From Cryptomeria japonica (lineage: Eukaryota; Streptophyta; Pinopsida; Cupressales; Cupressaceae), in contig NC_081414.1 of assembly GCF_030272615.1 (NCBI RefSeq), forward strand, positions 660,402,438 to 660,466,437: a stretch of DNA of 64,000 nt, read 5' to 3'. This document shows, piece after piece, positions 11,641 through 24,141 of this stretch. The stretch's first letter is position 1. Each line of letters begins with the position of its first letter. Under the pieces are notes generated by a model that was given only the letters and a program-made list of their open reading frames with translations, was not told the origin of the DNA and did no database searches. The position numbers were made by a program, and so were the translations under genes.

Positions 11641-12540
11641 CGAATATAGAATATACAATATTACATAAATTAGGCCACCTGAACTAATAACACAGGTCCA
11701 CTCCAAGAGTTAAAGGGGACCCAAACACATCACAACACATATTTCTCAACCGATTCCAATGAACCACATACACTAACACATCCTCCAAAAGAATCAAACA
11801 AAAAGTGTCAATCATCAATAAAGCACACCACTCAGCCCAAAAATATCCTCCAATGTAAAATACACAATGCGGATCTATACATGCCACAATGAGATCCACA
11901 TCAGCATCCAATGCATATTCAGACCAAAAGAGTGTGATCCAAATAAGATAAACCAACTAGGTTAGCCAAAAGCCAACACAACTGAGCATGTTGAACACAA
12001 AAAAACATAACTCCATTTGCTAATCAAACTAGCACTAGAAAAATAAACTGGAAAATTGGATAAACTGAATGAATGTGTCCTCCAAGACACAACACTTGAA
12101 TCCATATACCATAGAACCACCAATCATTCTCTAAGTCAGTTCTGACATACAACCTCACTATCAAAAGCAACAACAACCAACTCTACCATCTAAGCAATAT
12201 AGGACTTGAAAACCTAGTAGTGCAATATACACAGATCATAAACATTATATCCAAAATTGCAAGCCATAATCTTCACAAACCAAAGGAATGCAAAGCATTC
12301 TTCCACTAAGACATTAAATGCTCTTTCCTACATATTCAAACTTTTGCTACTATATCCTTTTGGAAACACCTCATACTGACTCAACATATCCAATATCTAC
12401 ACAACTAAGCAACAACTAAACATCTACTACAACCTCTACACATAACTAATTGTGACATCAATGACAAACACCAAACAAGTTTGACATCAATGAAAACATA
12501 ACTCAAGTTTCCAATAGACATTTCATTCTAGGACCAAGAA
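11641..12540 (-). repeat. Possible minus-strand LTR remnant
   Basis: The only support is near 12449-12495, where TGACATCAATGACAAACACC and a second TGACATCAATGA are reverse complements of the TGTCATTGATGTCA phrase typical of the Copia U3 start here. The remaining 800 bp shows nothing I can name. Confidence 0.25.
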
Positions 12541-12603
12541 CATTAATGTACATTATCATTTTATCAAAGATATGGTCAAGGATGGTAGGGTTCAAAGATA
12601 GAT

Positions 12604-12711
12604 AAGGTAGAAAGTTTGATGAATGTTGCAAATTATTTTACTAAGCTTTTGAGCATAGAGAATTTTAAATGATGTTTGAAGTTTATGGGTCTCTCAGCCA
12701 TTAGAAATTAA
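12604..12711 (+). pseudogene. C-terminal stub of a Copia RNase H
   Basis: The reading frame gives a NVANYFTKLLSIENFK segment, an in-frame stop, then CLKFMGLSAIRN and a stop. This is the usual C-terminus of Copia polyproteins (the ...AD.FTKPL...F...R...G region; compare IADTFTKPLPKETFEYLREQ in Copia A near 31715-31770). Nothing else of the polyprotein remains upstream. A purine tract (AAAAGTGGGAGAAT, about 12752-12765) follows, as expected before a 3' LTR. Confidence 0.6.
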
Positions 12712-12765
12712 ATCATGATGATGATACTCTATCCACTCTTCAAGGTGTTTGAAAAGTGGGAGAAT

Positions 12766-13600
12766 ATAAGAAAAATTGCATCTCAACCTTGCAATTATAA
12801 CACATTAATATATTAAGTGTGAGGGGGTGCACCCTCCTTGAATGACATGTTTTATATTTATCATTAGAACATGTAGAAAGTCAATTATTAGGATAGAGGC
12901 AACCTTTTGGTGACCTAAAGCATCACAGGGCCAAAAGATAAGGGATTAGATGATGAAAATAAGAAAATTTTACTGCAATTGGAATTCTCGATTTATAATA
13001 GGTGTATATCCATTCCCACTCCTTAAAGACATCATAATCATTTCTTGATGACTTGTAGTATTTTTTGTTGGTTAAGAAGGTCATTGAAGGTTTATTTATG
13101 ATTCATTTTTTATTTACAAGCATTTGGAATACATTCTTTTCCAAGAAGACACGAACGAGCAAGAAAAACGCTTGAAATACCTTGTGCAAAGGTTGGCTCT
13201 CTTTGAGTGTTCATAGTGGAGGAAGATTTGATATGGAACTAAGTTTATGAAGTTATAGACATTTTTGTAAGTGTTGAAGCTCATTTATTGGACTACAAAT
13301 AACTCAATGTTGATATGATGATATTCATCTATATGTCCTTTTACTATATATAGTGGAATAAGGAGACATTTTTCTCGGTCTTGCTATATTTTTTCTTATT
13401 TTCTTTTGTTTCTCAAAGGAATATTGTTTATTCAATAAATGTCTTGCTAATACCTATCCGTTTTCAATATTGTGGATCTTTTTCTCCATGCTAGCATATG
13501 CATTTATATTGAATGTTGTAAGTTGCAAGTGCAATTTAGTTAGGTGTGATGGTTTGAGTGAGCTATTTATTAAATTCATTATTGATGAGATGATTAGGGA
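12766..13600 (+). repeat. Probable decayed 3' LTR after the Copia stub
   Basis: Placed by the purine tract just upstream. It contains CTATATATAG near 13340-13350 (TATA-like) and TTATTCAATAAA near 13428-13439 (polyadenylation-like) in the expected order. Edges are not resolved and no partner LTR is present. Confidence 0.3.
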
Positions 13601-14009
13601 GTTTTCTTTTTAATTTATGGATCAACCAACAATAATATGATGAGTGAATAGTATGCCATATACACTTCATCATTTTCTCTATCAATCATTTGTAATAAAT
13701 TTCCATCGTTAACTATGTGATGAGTACTAGAATTCAAAATAAGCTTTTTAACTTTAATACATATGCATGAAAAATGTGAGAAGTACTTTCCATTGTGGCT
13801 ACACCCATACCATAAGAAAGGATGAAAGTTTTTCTTAAATGCTAAAAGAATAAATCATGATAAGGTGTTTGTAATGGTGCTTCAACTCTTTTAATTTTTA
13901 GTAGTTGTGAAATGTGTTAGAAAATGACACAATTGAGGATGACTATTATGACTTGATTTGCGAGTAATCTATCAAATTATTAGTAACTCATCAATGAATT
14001 TATTTATGA

Positions 14010-15240
14010 CATTATATTAAGGGTATCACGCACTTTGGGATTGCATGTTGTAGAGGTGATTACAAGAACCTAGTTGGATATAGTGAAGTGGATTAAGTAG
14101 GAGATTAAAACGAAAATCATATTACTTGATACATGTTTCATCTTAGTTTTAGCTTAATTACATGGCTACACAAAAAATTAGAGGTTGTTCACCACTCAAA
14201 TGTTGAGGTAGAGTTTTGAGTCGTGAATATTATACAAGAGATAGATTAGATTTGTGATTTGTAACTGTAATGTCCTTGCTAGGATTATGTAATAATGATC
14301 TTCAACCATACTATCTCCAATAATACATAAATTAGAGGGCATATTAGACATTAGATTTGTGAAATTTGATGATCAAGTTGTAAGCATCTATATGAATTGT
14401 CACGTTGAAGTGAAGTAAAGAAATGCATTAGATTATAAGAGGCATTTAGGATGTTAAACATTATCATTAAAAAGAATATGAAGACCTTTCTTATTTTTTA
14501 TGGTTGAACTTGATGATGAAACCACATTTTCATCTTTACACGTTTTGTCAATAAAAAATCAACTCTTGAATAGATGAAAGAACACTTGACCAATAAAAAC
14601 CCGAATAGATGAAAGAACACTTGACCAATAAAAACCTGAATAGATAAAAGAACACTTGACCAAAAAAATCCACCTACACATTCCACTTACCTTCACACAA
14701 ACAAGTCCATTCAACTAATAAATTATTATTATTTCAAACCATATACATTTATATCAACTCTCCGGTGGTCAATTTCCCTCTAAATTATCAAATACAAAAT
14801 CCAAAACTATATAAGAATTAAATGAAAGTGGACCGTACAAGCTCCAAAGATATTTGAAGGTGCAAATCTTTTAAATAATTCCAATGATTTCTCACAATCT
14901 AAATGCAGGAATTAAGTAAAATATAATTTTTTAACATCACATATAACGCAGCAAATACGTCAATATTGTGTGTGTCGGCGAGATAAGGTCAAATGCTTAA
15001 CAAATAAAATTTCGGTATTAATAATAAAATTATTTTCAATTTATAATGTAATCTTAGTGGCCATCAACAATGACACCCTACTTATCTATAATAATTTTTA
15101 AGATTTGTTTCTTGTCTATAACAACTTTCACCTCATAATTTTGAGTGGGATAAAATGAAACACGTCACCTTACCTAACGAATGATTTTATTAACCCTTTT
15201 TTTTTCTTAATTAGTCCCTATCATGGTAGGAATTTTATTA
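14010..15240 (+). repeat. Diverged duplicated segment, copy 2
   Basis: Collinear with 5770-6960, with many substitutions and indels. Between 14560 and 14665 this copy has a local triplication of a GAATAGATGAAAGAACACTTGACCAATAAAA-type unit that copy 1 lacks. Non-coding. Confidence 0.7.
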
Positions 15241-16320
15241 GGACTACCACTATAATCATATTTATTAATATTTGTTGTTATTTTTGGTTATTATATAGCA
15301 TCTTTGTAGTTGTTTTGTAATCTTTTTTAATTGTTTTTATGCTTATATGTTATCTCATTTAATAAAAAATAATAGTCATCAATATATGTTGGAGTTCTTA
15401 TATATGTAGGAATTATAATGATCAATAGTATCTTTATAATGGTCACTAACATTTATTGTTGTTTTTTATATTAAAAGCAATCAAAACTAAGAGGCTGACC
15501 TAGATACAGTCACATCAATAGTAGACAAGCAACTGCTAGCAAGAAAACTACACAATCACAAAACTAACAAAACTAATATTTGTTGTTGTTTATACCATAG
15601 TTATCGTATTAGTTGTTTTTAATCGTTTTCATTTGTTTTTGTGTCTATATTTTATCTAACTAAAAAAAACTTAATAGTCATTAATATATGTTGAAGCTCT
15701 TTATTTATTTATAAGAGCTACAATGACAAATAGTTTTTAAGTTAGGAACTAGAACTATAATAATAGTCATTGATATTTGTTGTTGTTTAGACTTATCCTA
15801 CAATATCTTTTTACTTGTTTTTTAATTGTTTTCAATTGCTTTTGTGCTTATATTTTATCTAATTCAATGAAAAATAATAGTCATCAATATATGTTTGAGC
15901 TCTGTACATGTATATAAGAATTATAATGATCAATAGTATCTTTATAATAGTCACTAATATTTGTTGTTGTTTACAGTTGTCATAGTTATCATATTAGTTG
16001 TTTTTAATCGTTTTCATTTGTTTTTGTGTCTATATTTTATCTAACTCAATAAAAAACTAATAATCATTAATATATGTTGGAGCTCTTTATTTATATATAA
16101 GAACTATAATGACCAATAGTTTTTAAGTTAGGAACTAGACCTTTAATAATTTCATTGATATTTTTTTGTTATTTACACTTAATCTACAGTATCTTTTTAG
16201 TTGTTTTTAAATTATTTCCTATTATTTTTCTATTATTATTTTTTGTATTCATTTCTTATCTTAATTCATTAAAAAAATAGTCATCAACATATGTTGGAGC
16301 CCTTTTTTTATACATATGAT
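15240..16320 (+). repeat. Tandem array of about 190-bp AT-rich units in alternating A/B order
   Basis: The units share TATTTGTTGTT..., a TTTTTAATTGTTTTCATTTG-like core, TATTTTATCTAA and ATAGTCATCAATATATGTT.GAGCTC. Two types alternate: one has GATCAATAGTATCTTTATAAT, the other has AATAGTTTTTAAGTTAGGAACTAGA. About five units are visible, the last one degenerate, giving a dimeric period near 380 bp. A LINE tail interrupts the first A/B junction. Confidence 0.75.
15464..15571 (-). mobile_element. 5'-truncated LINE-like insertion with target-site duplication
   Basis: On the minus strand this about 108-bp insert ends ...TTGATTGCTTTTAATATAAAAA, the same kind of tail as at 17100-17150. It is flanked by near-identical ACTAACATTTATTGTTGTT (15445-15463) and ACTAATATTTGTTGTTGTT (15572-15590), a target duplication of nearly 20 bp. 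Intact neighbouring A/B junctions of the array show the uninterrupted sequence. Confidence 0.6.
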
Positions 16321-17099
16321 TTTTAATGTTTTCTTCAAAATTTTGTTTTGAAAAATATACGCTTTTTTAAGTTTTGATTGGAGTTTTGTTAAATATATAT
16401 AAACATTATTATATGACCATCAAATTAAGATATATTTTAATTTGATGAAAGTGTGTATTTTAAAAATAATATTTATGTTATATGATTTTTAATAAAAATA
16501 TTATTCATATCAAATATTATCAATTACAATATTTGAATTCTTATTAGTATGTGCTACTGCATATCTCTTAGGTCATATCTCTCTATCAATATTTCTATTT
16601 ATCTTTCAAGATCTTTTTGTTGTGTATTCCATAATATGTCCCATTTTAGTTTAAGGAGAATAAGGACCCCTTTTTGCTTTTGCTTAATCTTGGTGTTAGC
16701 ATTTTCAAGGGTCTAATTGTAGTTGAAAGTCTAGATGAAATGAGAATAGTGAGAGAAAATATGGCAATAAGTCTTTAAAGATCCCAAGCCCATTTGTTAA
16801 AATAATTAAATTACGAAGGATAAAGAAAAATGAGTTTGAAAACTTTTTATTCTAAGTAGGTATCATTTCTAGATGACCTTGTAAATCCCACAAATTTGTT
16901 TGGGCTTTGAAATCCCACAAGGCATGAAAAAACATAAAACATGCAAAATAATTAAGTTTACACAAATTTGATCCTCAATTAGATAAAAATGCTTCATTTT
17001 GTAGAAATTTGATCTCCACTTAAATATATCCAACTGGATAAAAGAGTTCAATTTATATTGACATGTAGATGAAGTATTTGCAAAGAGACGAAAGGTGAA
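16321..17099. other. Non-coding AT-rich stretch
   Basis: I see no gene, repeat unit or element boundary that I can support. Confidence 0.4.
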
Positions 17100-17313
17100 T
17101 TTTTTTTTATATTAAAAAGCAACAAAACTAGGGTGTTGGCCCTTTACACAAACAACCCATTGGCAACATTAGTTATGAAAACACTCTATCAACATACTAA
17201 CATCAACATACTTTTAGTAAATCAAAACAACTTAAAAGTCTTAGTTGTAGTAATAAAACAATAAAGAGTCTTAGAAAAATCAGAAAAAAAAAACAAAAAG
17301 TCTAAACTAGAAC
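17100..17313 (-). mobile_element. H, part 3: 3' tail of a LINE-like or retrogene unit
   Basis: On the minus strand the sequence ends with GGGCCAACACCCTAGTTTTG, a short TTGCTTTTTAATAT and an A-run (T-run at 17100-17108 on the plus strand). This resembles plant LINE 3' termini and the insert at 15464-15571. It is interrupted at 17313 by Gypsy A; removing Gypsy A (TSD AGAAC) joins it to 39422-39519. Confidence 0.5.
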
Positions 17314-18810
17314 TGGTGCAGGAGCACCTCATCACTAAGAGAATAAGAGCAATAAAGGCTAAAGAACACACATGAGAATGTGACCTTTCAATCTATGTAA
17401 TAGGGTAGTCTTGTTTGTTTGATGTTTGATTTATTTGTAATAAACCCCACCTTGTTACCCAATGACATGGATTTGGCAAATCGATAAGCCACCATGGGCA
17501 TATGGGAGGGGTATTCAAGGTTGAATATTTTTCTAGGTGTTTATGTGTTGGAGATGTCTTAGAAAGGTTTAATGTCAAAAGTTGCTCAGACTTGACAACT
17601 TTTAATGACAACTTTTGGTTGCAAATAGCAACTTCTTTCCAACGGTCACCTCGGTTCAAAAGGTGGTTGATAACCGTTGAGGAAGGTATAAAATGTCATC
17701 CCCGATCATCATTGGGAGGAGAGAATGAAGGGAGAATGACTTTGTAAACTTTGGCATCATTGAAGTAATAGATTTATGAGAATTTCCTACAATTTTGTTA
17801 TTCTACGTGGTGTACCATACTGTACGATCGTTTTTGAATTAGGAAACTAGTGGGATGTGTTAGAGTGGCCAATCATCTTTCAGATGCATCAAGTCTGAGG
17901 TCCTAATTAGACAAGGAAAGGAAGAAATCGGCAAATTTCTAGGAGTGTTCTAGATTTGACAGTTTTGTTTAGGGTTTACAAAGAAATGGCCTTACCTTGT
18001 TGATCCTTCATTGGTGGTTCACGAATTTGGAGGAGATGCAAGTATGACCAATATATTTCAGGATTTTAAAGGCCTTTTGCAAGTTAGGACCAGTTGGAGG
18101 CGAGGGTTTGATGCATTAAGGTGGAAAACTTCATGTGGCCACCGACAAGTGTAAGCAAACAAGTCTCACATCAGGGGTTAAAGGTTTGATCATGTCCTAA
18201 GACTTAGGAATTGGTGTATTTGCAATGGCTTAAGAGTATTCCTTGAGTTGTTTTAGTGAGTTAAGGTCTGTGTTTACACACTCCTTCGTAAAATAGGCCT
18301 AATTGGGCTATACCGGTCTCCTAACCAAGTAGGGTTTGGATTCTTGTGTTACCTACCGGTAAGAACCCTTAGAATATGTTTTGTGACCCCCAAAAGGGTA
18401 TCCAAATCTAGGATTTTTTGTCTGGTATTTTGGAGACATAAAGAGTTAAGTGTAGAAAACCGGTCTGGCAGGGCTATTAGGTTTTGTAGGCCTTGTTGCA
18501 TCAGTTACCCAAACTGGTAGAGGGAACCCAAATTAAATGATTGTAGGAGGTCTCCCTAACCTAGGGGACTTCAAATCAAACCTTAATTAGCCATTGTTGC
18601 ATTGGAGAAGGGACCAAACCATTGCTAACCATAGAGACTTTTTACCGGTAAATGAAAGAGACCTTGTACTGGTAGTCTTTTGTTTAGAGAAAGGGATGTG
18701 GGACTTGTCAAACCGATGTTCCTTAACCCTTGAAGTGTTGTGTGATTGCTAGGGTCCTTGGTGTGTTCTTGGGATTAGGGGAACCTATCCTATACTAATA
18801 CCGAGATCTC
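17314..18810 (+). repeat. Gypsy A 5' LTR (last 7 bp displaced to 33252-33258)
   Basis: Starts TGGTGCAGGAGCACC, whose GGTGC/GCACC arms form a short inverted repeat. TATAAAAT lies at 17687-17694. Total length of about 1,504 bp matches the 1,503-bp 3' LTR. A short open frame inside it near 17502-17747 also occurs in the 3' LTR near 38118-38348; I treat it as LTR sequence, not a gene. Confidence 0.88.
17687..17694 (+). promoter_or_regulatory. TATA box of Gypsy A LTR
   Basis: GGTATAAAATG about 370 bp into the LTR, retained unchanged in the 3' LTR at 38288-38295. Confidence 0.5.
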
Positions 18811-19869
18811 TGTTGGTATTTTGGATATGTTGATATGGTTTTGTCATTGATGTCAACACTTGTCAAACACTTGAGAACACTTGGAAATCTTTGGTTATGT
18901 TCACCGGCATGATCAGTGACTTATGCACAGTCACCGGTATCTGGTTAACCATCAGGATTATATTGTTCACCGGTACTGAGGATGATTTGTTATCATCTGG
19001 ATATTACTTGGTTATGTTGAAGACATCATTTGGAAACTTGGTCTTGGTGATTTGTTCATTGGTCTAATCGGGTTTGCATATTTGTTGGTACCAGCAAATA
19101 GGTCCAGGATATGCACCGGCAAGCATATCTATTCTAGATCAACATGACACGTTATGGAGATAATTTATTATTATTGTAAATGCATTGAACCGACATCATG
19201 CATCGCATATTGATTCATTTGTAATTGATTTTATTGTAATATCTTAGTGAGCTGACCTACACATTTGGTCTTAGGTTTTGGTATATATGTAAGATCTCAT
19301 TAATGAGATTATGTGGTAGAGTGTGGAAAAGGATTGTAATAAGGTATATGCAAATATAAGAAGATTTATGCACGCAGAAATCATTCAAGATTGAAGGAAG
19401 GTTTGAATAAGACAAATCAGAGCTTAATCGGTACTGAATCCAACATATGAAGATGCTATTTTGAGTAGTACATTATCATTGGATTTAACCATCCAATTGT
19501 AGTTAGTGTGACTCCCATTTTGTGATTGATCAATGAGCTCTAGGTAGTTGGCCTTTCTGCATGTGCAAAGTCCATATTGTACACACATACTATCTATTGT
19601 AGTATCATCTGATTGTGGGTTTCCCGCCGTGGTTTTTCCCCTTACAGGGTTTCCACGTACAAATAATTGTGTTATGTGTTGTGTATGTTATTTGTCTTTC
19701 TATTTCATGCATTAAACTTTACCGATACTGCAATTAACTGTTAAACTGTCTATCGGCATTAAAGTTTGGTTTACCGGCATTAAGCATTAAGTCTGTTTAA
19801 GTTAGTTTTGATTTGTATTTATTGGACAACTGATTCACCCCCCCTCTCAGTTGCCTCTGGGACCTAACA
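18811..19869 (+). repeat. Copia A 5' LTR
   Basis: 1,059 bp. It contains GGTATATATGTAAG (about 19279-19292, TATA-like), the conserved CCGTGGTTTTTCCCC...GGGTTTCCACGTA box (about 19628-19660) and the terminal CACCCCCCCTCTCAGT region before CTAACA. Confidence 0.92.
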
Positions 19870-19871
19870 AT

Positions 19872-19883
19872 TGGTATCAGAGC
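19872..19883 (+). other. Copia A primer-binding site
   Basis: TGGTATCAGAGC, the complement of the initiator-Met tRNA 3' end, two bases after the LTR. Confidence 0.9.
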
Positions 19884-19926
19884 TTAGTCCTCTTTTTGTG
19901 GAAGTTTAACAGCTTGAGGAGATCCA

Positions 19927-22644
19927 ATGTCTACTAACTATTTCAGGAAGGACAGTCTGAAGCTTGATGGAACCAACTATGGTATATGGAAGATCAGAAT
20001 GGAGACACATCTGAATTGCATTGGAAAGGACATATGGGATGTTACAAAGAATGGCTATGTTGTTCCTACTCAAGGTCAACCTATTCCATTAACCTTGGCT
20101 AAAGATGAGGAAAATGATTGCAAAGTAAGAGAAGCACTTTTGAGCGCATTGTCTGATCAACAAATCATGGGATTATCAGATAGATCTACTACTAAAGCTA
20201 TTTGGGATAAGTTGTAAACATTGAATGAAGGTGATACCACAGTCAAAATTGCAAAACTGGAATGCTTCCGGGTCAGGTATGAAAATCTAAAAATGGAAGA
20301 AGATGAAAGGATTTCTGCTTTTATGGAAAGAGTAAATGAAATTGTTTTGGGTATACAATGTTGTGGAGGATCCTTAAGTGAAGATGAAATTGTTTCTAAA
20401 GTTTTAAGAGCTTTTCCACCGGCAAAGAAAATGAAAGTAACTACTATTATTGAATTGAGAACAATGCCCAATTCATCAGTATCTAGAGACACTTTGGTTG
20501 GAAAACTTTTAGCTTTTGAACTTGAGGAATTTGGTCCTATTGCTACTATTAAGACAGATTTAGCTTTCAAAGCATCATCGTCATCATCTGAGAAATCTGA
20601 TTGGAAAGCCTTTTATGCGAGAGAACTTGAAGAAATTAGAAAGGAGAATGAAGAATTGGAAGAACTTGAAGCACTATTTGCAAGGAAAATGCCTAAAGGT
20701 CCAGTTGGAAGTAAGTATGAAGATAAAGAACCATTTAAATGTTTTAACTGCAATAAAAGTGGTCATATGGCTTCTAGGTGTCCTGATAGACATGCAAGAC
20801 TGAAAGAAGAAGCTAAAAGAACATACAAGCCTAACTCTGAATATCAAAGGTACATATTTAAGAAAAATAGAGACAAATCATGTTACTATGCTCATGAAGG
20901 AATTATTGATGATTTTGATGAGGAACCGACAGACAATGGATGGGATTTTGTTGCAATAATAGAAGATCAACCAACAACTACTATTCAATCGGTAGAGCAG
21001 GTCCTAGCAGCTAAAATTGAAGATAAGGATGAATGGATTATTGATTCTGGATGTTCACATCATATGACTGATGATAAGAGTAAATTCTTAGCCTTTCAAG
21101 AATACAATGGAGGTCTAGTAAGATTTGGAGATGACAAAGCTTGTTTGATCAGAGGAAAAGGCACAAAGGCACTATATCTTTTGATGGTAAGCATACTACT
21201 GATAATGTTTACTATGTTGAAGGTTTGAAGCACAATCTTTTGAGTGTTGGTCAATTAGTTGAAAAGGGATTTCAGTTACAATTCAGGAATGGTAAATGCA
21301 AAATCATGAACAAAACTAGATTATAAATTGCAACCGCTAATCAGACTAGAGGTAATATCTTTCATTTGAATAACAATGAGAAGACATGCTTGATTGCACA
21401 TATTGATGAAAGTTGGTTATGGCATAAGAGACTGTGTCATGTAAATTTTGATTGCATTGTGAAAATTAGTACAACTAAGGCAATAAGAGATTTACCTAAG
21501 ATTGTTAAGCCTCACAATCCGGTACGTAAGGAATGCCAATTTGGAAAACAAGTTAGAGCATCTTTTAAGAGTATACCAGAAAAATCCAATAATGTTCTTG
21601 ACTTAATTCATACTGATTTATGTGGTCCAACAAGAACTAGAAGTTTATAAGGAGATAGATATTTTATGCTAATCATTGATGACTATTCTAGAATGTGTTG
21701 GGTTAGTTTTCTCAGGGAGAAATCAAAAGCTTTTGGGAAGTTCAAACTATTCAAGGTGATGGTAGAGGATGAAATCGGTAAGAAAATCAAATGTTTGAGA
21801 TCAAATCAAGGAGGTGAATTCACATCTAAGGAATTTAATACATTCTGTGAAGTGAATGGAATTAAAATACATTTATCAACACCTCAGACACCCCAACAAA
21901 ATGGAGTTGTGGAAAGAAAGAACAAAACTATTTTGGATGCAGCTAGAAGCATGATATCAGAAGCAAATCTACCTCATGTGTATTGGAGAGAAGTAGTCAA
22001 TACAGTTGTTTATACATTCAACAGAGTTCACATCAAAGGTGAAACTGGTAAGACCCCTCATGAACTATGGCTTGGTAATACTCCTACTCTTAAATATTTC
22101 AGAATATTTGGAAGTAAATGCTATATTAGAAGAGATGAGTATATTGGTAAATTTGATCCTAGAAGTGATGAAGGAATATTTCTTGGTTATTCATCTAAGA
22201 GCAAGGCATATAGATGTTTTAATAAGAGATTGCAGAAAATCATTGAAAGTGCAAATGTGAAGATTGATGAACAATTTAGAAATAATTCAAGGTACATAGA
22301 CTCTGAACCGAAAGTTGAGATAACCACAAATGAACCTACAATGAGTACACCGGTATAGAATGTTGATCCAGTCATACCAACATCATTTGAAAATTCCATA
22401 GTGACTGAAGAACAACAACAAGTAAAAACACCCCGGTATGTAAGATTGAATCACTCTGAAAATCAGATAATTGGGAACAAGTATCAAGGTGTTATGACTA
22501 GAGGAAGACTGGCAAATGAAGAGGTTTGTCTTATTTCTCAAATTGAACCAACAAATATTAATGAGGCATGTGAAGATAAACATTGGATTAAGGCTATGGA
22601 AGATGAATTGGAACAAATTGAAAAGAATAACACATGGATATTAG
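19927..22644 (+). pseudogene. Copia A gag, protease, integrase and start of RT
   Basis: Starts MSTNYFRKDSLKLDGTNYG at 19927, a typical Copia Gag start (DUF4219/UBN2-like, LDGTNY..W). A CCHC knuckle CFNCNKSGHMASRC follows near 20736-20777. Protease has DSGCSHHMT near 21043. The GAG-pre-integrase zinc motif (WLWHKRLCHVNF ... KECQFGK) is near 21416-21545. The integrase core follows to about 22100, with GVVERKN intact, but the second catalytic Asp of RSD.GGEF reads Asn (RSNQGGEF). Lesions seen are a stop at 20215, a frameshift near 21165, and stops near 21323, 21647 and 22357. The frame ends in RT at the insertion of E after NNTWILV. Confidence 0.9.
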
Positions 22645-23862
22645 TGATGAATACTAAGAGGGGGGGGTGAATTAGTATACCAAAAAATACTGTAAACAAA
22701 CTTTTAAACAGTTTAGCAGATAACCGGTGCAACAGATTCACTAATAAACCGGTTAAGATAAATACAAACCAAATAGCAGACAAAGCATTCACCCACAAGA
22801 GCACAATCACCATAACACAAGATATTTGACATGGAAACCCAAATGGGAAAAAACCACAGTGAGCACAAACTCACAAGTAACTATCTGTAGAATAGAAACC
22901 AGACCGGTTAAGGTCAAACCGGTTAAGGTCATACAATGTTCTTCACCAGAATAGATCTTGTTAGGAATCTAGGTCTCTGTTAGGAGATAAGTCCTATTAA
23001 AGACTACCTTGTTAAAGGATTTCAAATCCGCAGTTGTGAACCACCTTGTTAGAGGATTTACAAAGGCTTTGCTGGGCCTACCCGGTTAAGGGTTTCAGAC
23101 TTGTCAAAGATATTAGTAATCAACAAGTGAATGATCTAGACAATAGCACAATCTACTTAATTAGATCCTTGACAACTCATTGTTAATGCATTTCAGCATT
23201 ACTTCAGTCTTCAATATCTCCACACTATATCTCTTCACATAGACCTAATCTTCTCTCCAATGATCACACATAACCTTTTCTCTTCTATGTCTCACATATC
23301 ACATATCACATCTCACATCTCACATCTCACATCTCACATCTCACATGCAAACCCTAGACATGATGTCCTTATAAAGGAAACTGATTTCATGTCGGTCCAA
23401 TAGAATTAGACTACAAGTTCCTAGGTTCAGTGCATCTAGACACATTTGGTAACACGACACAAAATCACCGCCAAAGTATCGGTGGATGATAACTCATCTC
23501 ACATTACAGTAATACCAGTTGATAACTCATCATAGAGTAATACCAGTTAATAAAATATACCGATTACCGATTATCAAAAATGAAGATTGGTAGATCATAG
23601 TGTTTCGATCAAAAGTTAACTACCGCTTGGTTCCTTCGAACTGCTTGAGCTCTTAGAACTGCTTGGGATCCTCGTACTGCTTGGGGTCTTTATACCGCTT
23701 GCGGTCTTCATACAATCTATGACCGGTAAACCATTTTTTGCAAAACACCGATAGTCTAAAGAATATACATCCAATAATACACAATACCGGTTGAGCATAA
23801 CTCATACATCAAGAAAGTGTGTTTCCATCAATGACAATCAAAACATCATCAACATGCCAACA
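22645..23862 (-). repeat. E 3' LTR (left copy)
   Basis: 1,218 bp, TGATGAATAC...GCCAACA on the plus strand. On the minus strand it begins TGTTGGCATG. A TATA-like TTTATAAGG lies at about 23367-23375 (minus). It holds a CTCACAT pentamer-like microsatellite at about 23287-23346 that is longer than in the other LTR. Confidence 0.92.
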
Positions 23863-24080
23863 ATCTCCCCCTTTGGCATTGATGGAAGCACTTAGGAAAA
23901 TTTTGACATCTAAGTGTTTTTACAGCAAAAATGTCATAATCAAAATTACTCCCCCTAAGCATATACACTATCCCTTTTGCAAAAATTACAATGTACACTA
24001 TTCCCCAAAGTGGTAACATGAAAGTACATGAAATGGTAACATTCACCAAAATTTTAATGTACACTACTCCCCCTTTGCCA
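23863..24080 (-). other. Three polypurine-like tracts at the 3' end of E
   Basis: Minus-strand G-runs: CCAAAGGGGGAGAT directly before the LTR (23863-23876), CTTAGGGGGAGT (23948-23959) and GGCAAAGGGGGAGTAGT (about 24063-24079). Copia A has the same triple arrangement at 31980-32178. Confidence 0.65.
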
Positions 24081-24141
24081 ACAATGACAAAGTAATGCAA
24101 AGTAACCCCTTTTTGCATATATAATAAAATAGAGTAGATGT

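Noticed and set aside
17502-17747. Conserved open frame also found at 38118-38348
   Set aside because: Both copies lie inside the two LTRs of Gypsy A. Conservation is explained by LTR identity, not by coding function.
23281-23346. CTCACAT repeats as a possible CRISPR-like or regulatory array
   Set aside because: Contiguous short units without spacers; a plain microsatellite inside an LTR.
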